DNA of 64,000 bases from Leeia aquatica (GTDB lineage Bacteria > Pseudomonadota > Gammaproteobacteria > Burkholderiales > Leeiaceae). Location: positions 434,001 to 498,000 of the forward strand of contig NZ_JABAIM010000001.1 in assembly GCF_012641365.1 (NCBI RefSeq), written 5' to 3'. Made by a program: the position numbers and the translations under genes. The notes beneath the pieces were generated by a model that saw only the letters and a program-made list of their open reading frames with translations, ran no database searches and was not told the origin of the DNA. Positions 54,032-63,179 of the stretch are shown here, piece after piece (position 1 is the stretch's first letter; each line of letters opens with the position of its first letter).

Positions 54032-54143
54032 TGTCTGTCACTGGGAGGTGGGAAACAGCCTTTGATTATTACATACGGGGGCAGACACGCAATAGAGGAA
54101 AAGTACGCGATGGCAATATTTTTTACTGCCATCAAAAATTGCT

Positions 54144-55160
54144 TCAGGCGAAGGTATCCACCCCGCCCAGCTTGCCATGCCGTACCCACACTTGCGAACC
54201 TGAGCCAGCATGGCCACTGACGCCAGACACCCCCGCCATTGCCTCGCCTTGCTGCCAGCCACGACGCTCGCCTCGCTCCTGTGACTGACCTTGCTGCGTC
54301 ATGCTTTGCGCCCAGGCGGCTTGCTGCTGGCTATCTGCACCGACATTGACATTGCCCAGAGACAAGCCGCTACCTGCAAACATTTCAATCAGTCGCGGGC
54401 TGGCGGACTGAATGGCCTCACGCACCGCCGCGTGTGGCGAGACAAAGTTCAGCGTGGCTTCCTGGTTCTGAATGGTCAACCGCACTTCCAGCGGACCCAG
54501 ATGGGGCGGGTTCAATTGCAGCTCGGCGGACTGCATGTTCTGGCTCGCCATGAAAACGGCTCGCTGTGACAAGGCTTCACGCCAGCGCTCATCCCCCACC
54601 GGCACCGGAATGTGCAGGGTGGCAGGGCGAGCTGGCTCGGGATTTTGCGGTTGGGACACGGCAGGGGTGCTGACTGCTTTATGCGGGAGCTCCGGTTTTT
54701 CAGCGGGCTGGCGCAGGCTATCCATCACCTCGGCAAACTCGCCGCCCTTGCGCTTTTTGCCTCCTTCCAGCGGAGAAACCCCTTCCTCTGCTGCCAGGCT
54801 GGCCGTTTTTGCCGGGTCTGCGGCAAGGTTTGCCGATAAGCCATCCAGCTTGCCCGCCTTGCCGCCCGCCCCCTCTTCCGCCGTCGCACGGGGCGCTTGC
54901 TTCACGGTGGCGTTCCCCGGCATCACGGGCTGCGCCAAGGCCAGCCCCCACTGCTGCAGTAGCTGCTCCAGCGGCAGCGTGCCTTCGGCTTGCTCGTCTT
55001 TCTCCGGCAGCGGCTTGCTGTCTGCGCTCAGTTGCGGGACCGCTGTAGGCAGGTGGTTTTGCAGCATGGCCAGAAAATCGCCACCCTGCTCCGCCGGGGC
55101 TGCATCTGGCGCGGCGGAGGGGGTTGAAGCTGGGCTTTGCGTGGCCGTTACTACAATCAT
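54144..55160 (-). CDS. fliK: Flagellar hook-length control protein FliK
   Basis: Molecular ruler for flagellar hook length, secreted through the flagellar export gate, which it switches through FlhB. The 338-residue protein has a low-complexity Ala/Pro/Ser-rich N-terminal two-thirds and a conserved C-terminal domain (about 215-300; SAELQLNPPHLGPLEVRLTIQNQEATLNFVSPHAAVREAI), followed by a Gln-rich tail. GGGAG sits 7 nt before the ATG at 55160, which is preferred over the frame start at 55211. It is paired with fliJ upstream, but no fliI, fliH or other flagellar gene follows. Confidence 0.88.
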   Translation of the reverse strand: MIVVTATQSPASTPSAAPDAAPAEQGGDFLAMLQNHLPTAVPQLSADSKPLPEKDEQAEGTLPLEQLLQQWGLALAQPVMPGNATVKQAPRATAEEGAGGKAGKLDGLSANLAADPAKTASLAAEEGVSPLEGGKKRKGGEFAEVMDSLRQPAEKPELPHKAVSTPAVSQPQNPEPARPATLHIPVPVGDERWREALSQRAVFMASQNMQSAELQLNPPHLGPLEVRLTIQNQEATLNFVSPHAAVREAIQSASPRLIEMFAGSGLSLGNVNVGADSQQQAAWAQSMTQQGQSQERGERRGWQQGEAMAGVSGVSGHAGSGSQVWVRHGKLGGVDTFA

Positions 55161-55217
55161 GGTCGGTCTCCCGGCATTATCTCGGACTGAGCCGACCCAT
55201 GCAGGAACCATGCCACC

Positions 55218-55658
55218 TCAATGCCGCGACACACTCCCCTTGCGGCTGGCGAATTCATCCGTCTGCTTTTGTTCGCGCCGCGCCTCTTTACGCAGTTCGG
55301 TCTGGTCATGACGCTGCTGCAGTGCCTCAAAAGCCTGAACCTTCTGCTCACGCTCAAGCCATTGCTCCCGCGCCGCATCCCGCAACTGCTCACAGCGCTC
55401 GCATTCCTGCTGCTGCTGGGCAATCGCGGTATCCAGCTTGCCCAGAAACAGCAGGTAATCACGCCACTGCGTGACGGCCATGCCCTGCTGCTGCTGCCCG
55501 CCCAACCGCTGCTGATAGTCCTGCCGATACTGCTGCAACATGGCCAACTGCTGCTCAGCCGCCTGCACACGTGCCTGGGAGGCCTGCAAACCGCGAGCAG
55601 CCTCCTCACGCTGCTCTCGTGCCAGCTCCAGCAAACGCAGAAAAGGAAATTCCGCCAT
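55218..55658 (-). CDS. fliJ: Flagellar export protein FliJ
   Basis: A 146-residue, almost wholly coiled-coil protein (FPFLRLLELAREQREEAARGL start; long Gln/Glu/Arg heptads throughout; RREQKQTDEFASR end), the layout of FliJ, the soluble export component that acts with the FliI ATPase. ATG at 55658 is used; a TTG one codon earlier is possible. It is encoded 57 nt upstream of fliK, the usual fliJ-fliK order. The expected upstream fliI is replaced by a TRAP transporter, so the pair has been separated from the main flagellar cluster. Confidence 0.85.
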   Translation of the reverse strand: MAEFPFLRLLELAREQREEAARGLQASQARVQAAEQQLAMLQQYRQDYQQRLGGQQQQGMAVTQWRDYLLFLGKLDTAIAQQQQECERCEQLRDAAREQWLEREQKVQAFEALQQRHDQTELRKEARREQKQTDEFASRKGSVSRH

Positions 55659-55714
55659 CAAACCGCCATCAGAAGACTCATCGCTTCAGTGTAGCAAGCC
55701 CGCAGGTGCTGCGG

Positions 55715-55750
55715 AATGACAAACCGCGCCATCAGGCGCGGTTTGTCATT
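55715..55750. terminator. Strong hairpin between dctM and fliJ
   Basis: AATGACAAACCGCGCC (55715-55730) and its perfect complement (55735-55750) form a 16-bp stem with a 4-nt loop, just after the dctM stop. T runs are short on both strands, so efficiency is uncertain. Confidence 0.6.
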
Positions 55751-55765
55751 TCAGGCTGCAAATCA

Positions 55766-57454
55766 TTACTGGCTGGCCGCGCCCTCCCTGGCCAACGCTT
55801 CCAGCGCAGCCGCGCCATCATCCTGCGGCGCCTCACTGGCGGGCGTATTGCCTTGCGCGGCGGGTGCTTCCGGCTGCTGCAGGTTCATCAGCACATCCCC
55901 TGCTTTCTCGGTCGACAAGGTCTCCGGCCCTTTCTCCTTGTTACCGATGGCCATGCCAGGGAAAGCCAGCACCAGTGCAATCATCAATATCTGAATGCCG
56001 ACAAACGGCACGGCCCCCCAGTAAATGTCACTGGTCTTGACCTCCTTGGGCGCCACGCTGCGCAGGTAGAACAAGGCAAACCCAAAGGGTGGATGCATGA
56101 AGGAGGTCTGCATGTTCACCGCCAGCAGCACCCCGAACCAGATCGGGTCCACCCCCAGTTTGTGCGCCACCGGCATCAGCAAGGGCACCAAAATGAAGGA
56201 GATCTCGAAGAAGTCGAGGAAGAAGGCGATCACGAATACCAGCACCATCACCGTGATCAGGAAGCCCGTCGCGCCGCCCGGCAGGCTCAGCAGCAGATGC
56301 TCTACCCACAGATTGCCATCCACGGCGAGGAAGGCAATGCGGAACACCCGCGCCCCGATCAGGATGAACACAACAAAGGTGGTCAGCTTGAGGGTGCTGC
56401 GTACCGCCTGGCGCACCATGTCGACGGTGAGCTTGCGTTTCATCAGCGCCAGCAGCATGGCCCCGGTGGCCCCCATCGCGCCGCCATCGGTCGGGGTCGC
56501 CACCCCCATAAAGATCAGACCCAGCACCAGGAAAATCAGCAGGAGCGGCGGCATCAGCACCGTAGACACCCGTTCGGCCACCTGACCGAACAGCCGCAGG
56601 CGCAGCCCTTTGTTGAGGTAGACCAGCACAAAGCTGCCCATCATGCCTACCAGCCCGCTGGCAACAATGCGGGTATCCAGTGCTTCGGTCGGCACCGCGC
56701 CGTAGTACATGCTGTTGAAGGCAACCGAAATGCCCGCCCCCATACCTACCAGCAGCAGCAGGGAGGGCAAGCCGGTGCTGCCATTCGGCTCGCGCAGGGT
56801 ACGCGCCTCCGGCGGCAAAGCCGGCACCATCGCAGGCTTCACGATACTGACAATCAACACATAGAGCGCATACAGGCCTGTCAATACCAGCCCCGGAATC
56901 AGCGCGCCCTTGTACATGGCGGCAATGTCCACCTGCATCTGGTCCGCCAGCACAATCAGCACCAGCGAGGGCGGGATGATCTGCGCCAGCGTACCGGACG
57001 CGGCAATCACCCCGGAGGCCAGCCGCTTGTCGTAGCCATAGCGCAGCATGATGGGCAAGGCGATCAACCCCATGGAGATCACCGAGGCCGCCACCACGCC
57101 GGTGGTTGCTGCCAGCAAAGCCCCCACGAAAATCACCGCATAGGCCAAGCCGCCGCGTATCCCGCCAAACAACTGGCCAATGGTGTCCAGCATGGCCTCA
57201 GCCATGCCGCTTTTCTCCAGGATCAAGCCCATGAAGGTAAAGAACGGGATGGCCAGCATCACCTCGTTCTTCATGATGTCGAACACCTGCACCGGCAGTG
57301 CCTGGAGGAACTGGAATTCGATCAGACCCAGGTTCATCGCGATGGCACTGAATACCAGACCGACCGCTGCGAGTGAGAAAGCCACCGGATAGCCGATCAA
57401 CAGCATGATGATCAGCGAGCCGAACATGATCGGCGCCAACAGTTCTGTACTCAT
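55766..57454 (-). CDS. dctM: TRAP transporter large permease (DctM)
   Basis: Sodium-coupled permease of a tripartite ATP-independent periplasmic transporter. The 562-residue protein has many hydrophobic helices and DctM features (IPFFTFMGLILEKSGMAEAMLDTIG, TTGVVAASVISMGLIALPIML, ASGTLAQIIPPSLVLIV). It is longer than the common 425-440-residue form, with an enlarged middle and an Ala/Glu-rich cytoplasmic-looking tail, as in the mannitol/chloroaromatic-type subgroup. Its start overlaps the dctQ stop by 4 nt. No periplasmic receptor (DctP) gene is in the window, so the substrate is unknown. Confidence 0.9.
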   Translation of the reverse strand: MSTELLAPIMFGSLIIMLLIGYPVAFSLAAVGLVFSAIAMNLGLIEFQFLQALPVQVFDIMKNEVMLAIPFFTFMGLILEKSGMAEAMLDTIGQLFGGIRGGLAYAVIFVGALLAATTGVVAASVISMGLIALPIMLRYGYDKRLASGVIAASGTLAQIIPPSLVLIVLADQMQVDIAAMYKGALIPGLVLTGLYALYVLIVSIVKPAMVPALPPEARTLREPNGSTGLPSLLLLVGMGAGISVAFNSMYYGAVPTEALDTRIVASGLVGMMGSFVLVYLNKGLRLRLFGQVAERVSTVLMPPLLLIFLVLGLIFMGVATPTDGGAMGATGAMLLALMKRKLTVDMVRQAVRSTLKLTTFVVFILIGARVFRIAFLAVDGNLWVEHLLLSLPGGATGFLITVMVLVFVIAFFLDFFEISFILVPLLMPVAHKLGVDPIWFGVLLAVNMQTSFMHPPFGFALFYLRSVAPKEVKTSDIYWGAVPFVGIQILMIALVLAFPGMAIGNKEKGPETLSTEKAGDVLMNLQQPEAPAAQGNTPASEAPQDDGAAALEALAREGAASQ

Positions 57455-58134
57455 GCGGACGCTCCTGTTGACGGATCGGCTTCATGCCTGGGGGCGTCAT
57501 CCGGCAGTTTTCCGCTCAGTCGCGCCAGCGATTTGATGATTTCGGACACTCCCTGCAGGCTCAGCAGCACAAAACCCAAGGGGATCAGGCCCTTCACCGG
57601 CCAGCGCACCAGGCTGCCGGCATCGCCGCCGTTCTCACCAGAAACCCAGTAACGCACGAAATCCGGCCAGGAAAAGTACACCAGCAACAAGGTCATCGGC
57701 AGCAGGAACAACACCCCGCCCAACAGGTTGATCACATGCTGCATGCGGCGAGACAGGTTGCCGAACAGGATGTCGATGCGCACATGCTCGTTCTCCAGCA
57801 AGGTATAGGCGCCACCCAGCATGAAGATGGCCGCAAACAGATACCACGACGACTCGGATACCGAGAGGGAGAGCTGGTGAAACAATTCGGACTTGTTGAA
57901 GAATTTGCGCACCAGCGCATGCAGGGTGGTCAACAGGGTGACGGCCAGCACCAGCCAGGCGGCACTCTGCCCGATCCAGCGATTGATGCCATCCACACAG
58001 CGCGAAAACCGCAGCGGCGCCATCACCACCAGCCCCAGCAGAACCGCCAGCACAGCAAACACCCACCAGGGCAAGCCTGGTGGTTTCAACCAGGCGGCCA
58101 GCGCCCAGATCACCACAGTTGCAAGGTATGGCAC
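57451..58134 (-). CDS. dctQ: TRAP transporter small permease (DctQ)
   Basis: A 227-residue four- to five-helix membrane subunit that pairs with DctM. The segment WYLFAAIFMLGGAYTLLENEHVRIDILFGNLSRR is typical of DctQ. The frame is open to a GTG at 58170, but AGGGG lies just before the GTG at 58134 (MPYLATVVIWALAAWLKPPG), which I prefer. It has two extra hydrophobic segments at the N-terminus compared with short DctQ proteins. The ATGA overlap with dctM shows coupling. The substrate-binding protein must be encoded elsewhere. Confidence 0.85.
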   Translation of the reverse strand: MPYLATVVIWALAAWLKPPGLPWWVFAVLAVLLGLVVMAPLRFSRCVDGINRWIGQSAAWLVLAVTLLTTLHALVRKFFNKSELFHQLSLSVSESSWYLFAAIFMLGGAYTLLENEHVRIDILFGNLSRRMQHVINLLGGVLFLLPMTLLLVYFSWPDFVRYWVSGENGGDAGSLVRWPVKGLIPLGFVLLSLQGVSEIIKSLARLSGKLPDDAPRHEADPSTGASA

Positions 58135-58251
58135 GGTATCCCCTCTCTTGGTCTTGTCTGTCTCCGTCACGGAATACGGAGTGCTGACAAGCCTAAACCG
58201 GGTGATAGCCCGCTTGCAGTGGGGGAAATCCCTGATGCACGGCTACAAATG

Positions 58252-58277
58252 CACAGGGCATCCGAAGATGCCCTGTG
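58252..58277 (-). terminator. Hairpin with UUCG loop after aroC
   Basis: On the minus strand CACAGGGCATC and GATGCCCTGTG pair perfectly around TTCG, an unusually stable tetraloop, about 25 nt past the aroC stop. It is followed by CATTTGT, a weak T run. A second short hairpin (GCCTGC/GCAGGC) lies between it and the aroC stop. Confidence 0.6.
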
Positions 58278-58299
58278 GTAGTGCCTGCTTCAGGCAGGC

Positions 58300-59400
58300 T
58301 TAGCCGATGCGCCCCGGAATGCGCGGGGTGGGCACCGATACGTCCGCATTCTGCGCGCGGTGGCGCAAGGCATGGTCCATCAGCACCAGTGCCAGCATGG
58401 CTTCAGCAATCGGCGTGGCACGGATGCCTACGCAGGGATCATGCCGTCCGGTGGTCTGCATCATGACGGCCTGACCGTGCAGGTCAATCGACCGGCGCTC
58501 CTGCGGGATGCTGGAAGTAGGCTTGATGGCGATGCTGACCCGGATATCCTGCCCGGTGGAAACCCCACCCAGCACACCGCCAGCGTGGTTGCTGGCGAAA
58601 CCTTGCGGCGTCAACTCGTCGCAGTGTTCGGAGCCACGCTGTGCCACCGAGGCAAAGCCCGCACCGATCTCGACGCCCTTCACCGCGTTGATGCCCATCA
58701 TGGCGTGAGCAATATCGGCATCCAGCCGGTCATACACCGGCTCGCCCCAGCCCACCGGCACCTGCTCGGCCACTACTTCGATGCGCGCACCGATGGAATC
58801 GCGGGCGGCACGAATTTCGTCCATATAGGCTTCCAGCTGCGGCACCACACTGGCATTGGGGGCAAAGAAGGGGTTGTTGGCCACTTCGTCCCAAGACTCA
58901 AAAGGAATGCTCACCGTGCCGAGCTGACTCATATAACCGCGGATGCGGATACCAAAGCGCTCTGTCAGCCACTTGCGGGCAATTGCCCCAGCCGCCACAC
59001 GCACTGCCGTTTCGCGTGCGCTGGAGCGGCCACCACCCCGGTAATCCCGCACCCCATACTTGTGCCACCAGCTGTAATCCGCATGGCCGGGCCGGAAGGT
59101 GTTGGCGATCTTGCTGTAATCCTGACTGCGCTGATCCTGGTTCCGAATCAGCAGCGCAATCGGCGTACCGGTGGTACGCCCCTCGAACACGCCGGAGAGA
59201 ATCTCCACCGTATCCGGCTCCTTGCGCTGAGTCACATGGCGGGAGGTGCCCGGCTTGCGACGGTCCAGCTCGGCCTGGATATCCGCTTCGGTCAGCGCCA
59301 GTCCGGGCGGGCAGCCGTCCACAATGCAGCCAATACCGGGACCGTGGCTTTCGCCAAATGAGGTGACACAGAACAGATGGCCAAACGTATTACCCGACAT
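58300..59400 (-). CDS. aroC: Chorismate synthase
   Basis: Final shikimate-pathway step, anti-1,4 elimination of phosphate from EPSP using reduced FMN. The 366-residue protein starts [20 protein letters not shown] and has the three family signatures: [29 protein letters not shown]...[14 protein letters not shown], and [19 protein letters not shown] with [10 protein letters not shown]. The frame extends 26 codons further upstream, but MSGNTFG matches the family start. It appears monocistronic, with a hairpin after the stop, and is divergent from cysK. Confidence 0.96.
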   Translation of the reverse strand: MSGNTFGHLFCVTSFGESHGPGIGCIVDGCPPGLALTEADIQAELDRRKPGTSRHVTQRKEPDTVEILSGVFEGRTTGTPIALLIRNQDQRSQDYSKIANTFRPGHADYSWWHKYGVRDYRGGGRSSARETAVRVAAGAIARKWLTERFGIRIRGYMSQLGTVSIPFESWDEVANNPFFAPNASVVPQLEAYMDEIRAARDSIGARIEVVAEQVPVGWGEPVYDRLDADIAHAMMGINAVKGVEIGAGFASVAQRGSEHCDELTPQGFASNHAGGVLGGVSTGQDIRVSIAIKPTSSIPQERRSIDLHGQAVMMQTTGRHDPCVGIRATPIAEAMLALVLMDHALRHRAQNADVSVPTPRIPGRIG

Positions 59401-59584
59401 GATGCGACACCGACCCTGGCTAATTCGGAAAAGAGTTTGAGTGTAACACAGGCCACCCAGCCCTCGTCCCCGCCACACTCATAAGGTTAGATGCATTCGC
59501 TATTTCCATATGGCGGGCGATTCCACTATGCTGTGACCAGACCAAATACCGCCTTGCTGCGGCAACATGACGAGGACCTCCCCC

Positions 59585-60517
59585 ATGCGTATCGCTCAAA
59601 ACGTGACGGAACTGATCGGCAACACCCCGCTGGTCAAGCTCAACCGGGTCAACGCGGCCCAGAACGCCACCATCGCCGCCAAGCTGGAATTTTTCAACCC
59701 GGCGCACAGCGTGAAAGACCGCATCGGGGCGGCGATGATTGACGCTGCAGAAGCGGCAGGCCTGATCAAACCAGATACCGTCATCGTCGAGCCCACCTCT
59801 GGCAATACCGGCATTGCCATTGCCATGGTGTGTGCAGCGCGGGGGTACAAGTGCGTGCTGACCATGCCGGAGAGCATGAGCAAGGAGCGCCGCATGCTGC
59901 TACGTGCCTACGGTGCCGAGCTGATCCTGACTCCGGCGGCTGAAGGCATGGGCGGCGCCATCAAGAAGGCCGAGGAGCTGGCAGCCAGCGACCATCGTTA
60001 TCTGATCCTGCAGCAATTTGCCAACCCGGCCAACCCGGAGATTCATCGCCGCACCACGGCAGAAGAAATCTGGCGCGATACCGATGGGCAGGTGGACATC
60101 ATCGTTTCCGGTGTTGGCACCGGCGGCACCATCACCGGGGTGGGTGAAGTCCTGAAGGAGCGCAAGCCCGGCCTGCAGGTGTTTGCCGTGGAGCCGGACG
60201 CTTCCCCCGTGCTGTCCGGCGGCCAGAAAGGCCCGCACCCGATCCAGGGCATTGGTGCCGGTTTTGTACCAGCTGTACTGAATACCGGGGTTTACGACGG
60301 CATCGTGCGCGTCAAGAATGACGATGCCTTCAGCACCGCACGCCGCATGGCGGCAGAAGAAGGCCTGCTGGTGGGCATCTCCAGCGGTGCGGCAGTATGG
60401 GCCGCCACCGAGCTGGCCAACCAGCCGGAGAACAAGGGCAAGCTGATCGTGGTGGTGATCCCGTCGTTCGGCGAACGCTACCTGTCCACCGCGCTGTTTG
60501 AACACCTGGCCGGTTAA
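59585..60517 (+). CDS. cysK: Cysteine synthase A (O-acetylserine sulfhydrylase)
   Basis: PLP enzyme (310 residues) making cysteine from O-acetylserine and sulfide. It shows the PLP lysine K44 in [11 protein letters not shown], the acetylserine loop TSGNTG at 71-76, the phosphate loop GTGGTITG and SSGAAV near the C-terminus. Length and these motifs favour CysK over CysM. GAGGA lies 8 nt before the ATG at 59585; an in-frame ATG at 59567 is less well placed. TTTCCA (59503-59508), 18 nt and TATGCT (59527-59532) make a weak promoter candidate. Its stop overlaps the convergent next gene by 4 nt. Confidence 0.93.
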   Translation: MRIAQNVTELIGNTPLVKLNRVNAAQNATIAAKLEFFNPAHSVKDRIGAAMIDAAEAAGLIKPDTVIVEPTSGNTGIAIAMVCAARGYKCVLTMPESMSKERRMLLRAYGAELILTPAAEGMGGAIKKAEELAASDHRYLILQQFANPANPEIHRRTTAEEIWRDTDGQVDIIVSGVGTGGTITGVGEVLKERKPGLQVFAVEPDASPVLSGGQKGPHPIQGIGAGFVPAVLNTGVYDGIVRVKNDDAFSTARRMAAEEGLLVGISSGAAVWAATELANQPENKGKLIVVVIPSFGERYLSTALFEHLAG

Positions 60518-60879
60518 ACCTCGACACCATCGCCAGGGGCGCAGAGCCTGCGCCCCTCGCTGTCCTCATGGACGCCCCAGCCGAGGTGGCGTGCCAATTG
60601 GCAAGCCAGTGCCTCCGCATCCACAGCGGGCGCATGGCTGCTACAGATAAACTCGATCACATTGATTCTGTCCGGCAGGGCTGCACCGGTGTGGTAGTTA
60701 CCCTGCGCATCCGCCTGCGCCAGCACCACCTCCAGCCACGGCAACCCTTCAGCGGCCATAAACGACTGCGGCCCGCTTTGCTGCAGTTGCGGACAGGCCA
60801 ACAGCCAGGACAGGACGGCGCCGGTGTCGGCCATGCGGCTATAATCATCCGCGCCACGCAAGGTCAGGTACCAGGTCAT
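60514..60879 (-). CDS. Hypothetical cytoplasmic protein
   Basis: A 121-residue protein of unknown function: [20 protein letters not shown] at the start, a [17 protein letters not shown] segment, [11 protein letters not shown], and an acidic tail. No signal peptide, membrane segment or recognised motif. It begins 20 nt after the hisC stop on the same strand, so it is likely co-transcribed with serC-pheA-hisC. It ends with a 4-nt overlap against convergent cysK. Codon use resembles its neighbours, supporting a real gene. Confidence 0.65.
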   Translation of the reverse strand: MTWYLTLRGADDYSRMADTGAVLSWLLACPQLQQSGPQSFMAAEGLPWLEVVLAQADAQGNYHTGAALPDRINVIEFICSSHAPAVDAEALACQLARHLGWGVHEDSEGRRLCAPGDGVEV

Positions 60880-60899
60880 GGCGCGGCGATGCTGCGCGC

Positions 60900-62000
60900 T
60901 TAGCTGGCCAGTGCTTCTTCCAGCACGGCGATGAAGCGGGCATTCTCTTCCGGCAGGCCGATCGACACCCGCAGGCAGTCGTGCAGGCCATAGTTGCCCA
61001 GCGGGCGCACGATGACACCGCGTTGCAGCATGAAGCGGTTCAAGGCGGCCGCATCACCACAGTGGAAGGTCACAAAATTGCCGCTGGCCGGGATAAAGCT
61101 GACCCCCAGACGCACAAAGGCATCGGTCAGCTGCTTCATGCCCTGACGGTTGACTTCAACCGAGCGGGCCAGGAAGTCTTCGTCATCCAGCGCAGCCACC
61201 GCAGCAGCCTGGGCCAGGCTGTTGACGTTGAACGGTTGGCGTACCCGGTTGATCAGGTCGGCTACCTCCGGCTGCGCCAGCAGGAAACCCACCCGCAGCC
61301 CGGCGAGGCCGTAGGCTTTGGACAAGGTACGGCTGACAATCAGGTTGGGGAAGCGCTGCAGCCAGCCAATGCTGTCGGCGCGCTGCGCGGGGTCCAGGTA
61401 CTCGGTATAGGCTTCATCCAGCACCACCAGCACACGGGCGGGCACCTGCTCCATGAACTCCAGCAGCTCACCCGGCCGCAGCAAGGTGCCGGTCGGGTTG
61501 TTCGGGTTGGCGATAAACACCAGTTTGGTATCCGGGCGGATGGCCGCCAGCATGGCCGGCAAGTCATGCCCGTAATCCTTGGCCGGAACCGCAATGGCTT
61601 GCGCGCCGACCGACTGCACCGCCAGCGGGTACACCGCAAACGCGTACTGGGCAAACACGGCAGAATCCGCCGCGGTCAAAAAGGTACGGGCAATCAGCTC
61701 GAGCGTATCGTTGGAACCATTGCCCAGCACCACATGCTGCGTACTCACGCCAAACTTGCTGGCGATCTTGTCCTTCAGCGCAAACGCATTGCCATCCGGA
61801 TAGCGGGCGATGTCCTCCGCCGCTGCCAGCATGGCCGCCTTCGCTTTCGGGCCCATGCCCAGCGGGTTTTCATTGGAAGCCAGCTTGACGATGCTGGCCT
61901 CATCCAGCCCCATTTCACGGGCCAGCTCGGAAATCGGCTTGCCCGGTACATAAGGGGCAATCGAACGAATATATGCAGGGGCGAGTTCAGTGAACGACAT
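60900..62000 (-). CDS. hisC: Histidinol-phosphate aminotransferase
   Basis: PLP aminotransferase fold type I (366 residues): KLASNENPLGMGPKAKAAML near the start, NPNNPTGT, VLDEAYTEY and the PLP lysine in SRTLSKAYGLAGLRVGF. Located between pheA and a hypothetical gene. In this serC-pheA-hisC context the enzyme often also serves as an aromatic (phenylpyruvate) aminotransferase, so it could close phenylalanine synthesis. Whether it is the histidine-pathway enzyme, the aromatic one, or both is not decidable here. Confidence 0.88.
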   Translation of the reverse strand: MSFTELAPAYIRSIAPYVPGKPISELAREMGLDEASIVKLASNENPLGMGPKAKAAMLAAAEDIARYPDGNAFALKDKIASKFGVSTQHVVLGNGSNDTLELIARTFLTAADSAVFAQYAFAVYPLAVQSVGAQAIAVPAKDYGHDLPAMLAAIRPDTKLVFIANPNNPTGTLLRPGELLEFMEQVPARVLVVLDEAYTEYLDPAQRADSIGWLQRFPNLIVSRTLSKAYGLAGLRVGFLLAQPEVADLINRVRQPFNVNSLAQAAAVAALDDEDFLARSVEVNRQGMKQLTDAFVRLGVSFIPASGNFVTFHCGDAAALNRFMLQRGVIVRPLGNYGLHDCLRVSIGLPEENARFIAVLEEALAS

Positions 62001-62099
62001 GATTGTGTTTCATCCAGTACGTGATGGCGAACATCCAGCCTGTTTCTGTTTTGGTGTTGCAGCCGCACGGTCTTTGCCGTGTCGGTTTTGACATTTCGT

Positions 62100-63170
62100 T
62101 TAGAGCACGGCCACAGGGTAAGAACCTAATATCTTCACAAACGCCGCACGCTCACGCAGCGCCTCAATGGCATCCTGCACCTGGGTCTGGCTGTGGTGGC
62201 CTTCTACATCCACAAAGAAAACATACTCCCACAAACCGGTACGTGAAGGCCGCGACTCAAACTTGGTCATCGACACGCCACGCTCGGCCAGCGGCGCCAG
62301 CAGCTGGTGCACGGCCCCCGGCTGGTTGCGGGCCGACATCACCAGTGAGGTCTTGTCATGCCCAGACAGGGTGGCATCGTGCGTACCCAGTACCAGGAAA
62401 CGGGTGGTGTTGTTGGGCTCGTCCTCGATATTGCGGGCGAGGAAGCCGAGATTGAAACGCTCTGCCGCTGCCTCACCGGCAATCGCAGCAAAGCGACTGT
62501 CTTCCGCAGCCAGACGCGCCGCTTCGGCATTGCTGGCCACCGATACCCGCTCCACATCCGGCAGATGCTTGTTCAACCATTCGTGGCACTGCGCCAGCGA
62601 CTGCGCATGCGAATACACCTTTTCGATGTGGTCCAGCGACGGTACCGAACGCAGCAAATGCTGATGGATGCGCAGGATCACTTCACCACAGATCTGCAGC
62701 GGGGTTTGTGTCAGCAGATCGAGCGAACGGCCCACCGCGCCTTCGGTCGAGTTCTCCACCGGCACCACCGCATAGTCTGCCTCGGAGGACTCACACACCC
62801 GGAAGACCTCGTCAATGGAGGCGCACGGCAGCAAACGCGCCGCATGACCAAAATGCTTGAAGCTGGCGGACTCGCTGAAAGTGCCCGCCGGCCCCAGATG
62901 GGCGATGGTCAGCGGCTTTTCCAGCGACAGGCAGGCCGACATGATCTCGCGGAACAGCCGGGCCACGGTTTCACCGCTCAGTGGGCCCGGATTCAGCTCC
63001 TTGATCCGGCGCAGCACCTGTGCCTCGCGCTCCGGGCGGTAGATGATGCCGCCGCCTTTGATCTCGCCAATGGCGCGTGCATGCTCGGCACGCTGGTTGA
63101 GCAACTTCAGGACCTGCTGGTCCAGGCTATCAATCGCATCACGATGCTGCTTGAGGCGTTCCTCGGACAT
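62100..63170 (-). CDS. pheA: Bifunctional chorismate mutase/prephenate dehydratase
   Basis: P-protein of phenylalanine synthesis (356 residues). Chorismate mutase (AroQ helices, about 1-85: LKQHRDAIDSLDQQVLKLLNQRAEHA) is followed by prephenate dehydratase (about 90-265: LGPAGTFSESASFKHFG, ENSTEGAVGRSLDLL, TTRFLVLG) and an ACT regulatory domain (about 275-350: NQPGAVHQLLAPLAERGVS, FESRPSRTGLWEYVFF). The ESRPS motif is the phenylalanine-binding site, so feedback inhibition is expected. AAGGAGG precedes the ATG and overlaps the serC stop. Confidence 0.96.
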   Translation of the reverse strand: MSEERLKQHRDAIDSLDQQVLKLLNQRAEHARAIGEIKGGGIIYRPEREAQVLRRIKELNPGPLSGETVARLFREIMSACLSLEKPLTIAHLGPAGTFSESASFKHFGHAARLLPCASIDEVFRVCESSEADYAVVPVENSTEGAVGRSLDLLTQTPLQICGEVILRIHQHLLRSVPSLDHIEKVYSHAQSLAQCHEWLNKHLPDVERVSVASNAEAARLAAEDSRFAAIAGEAAAERFNLGFLARNIEDEPNNTTRFLVLGTHDATLSGHDKTSLVMSARNQPGAVHQLLAPLAERGVSMTKFESRPSRTGLWEYVFFVDVEGHHSQTQVQDAIEALRERAAFVKILGSYPVAVL

Positions 63171-63179
63171 ATCGCCTCC

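Noticed and set aside
54032-54143. A possible leucine attenuator upstream of leuC
   Set aside because: No leader peptide with clustered leucine codons is present on the minus strand, and the hairpins visible there lack a following T run in the right direction.
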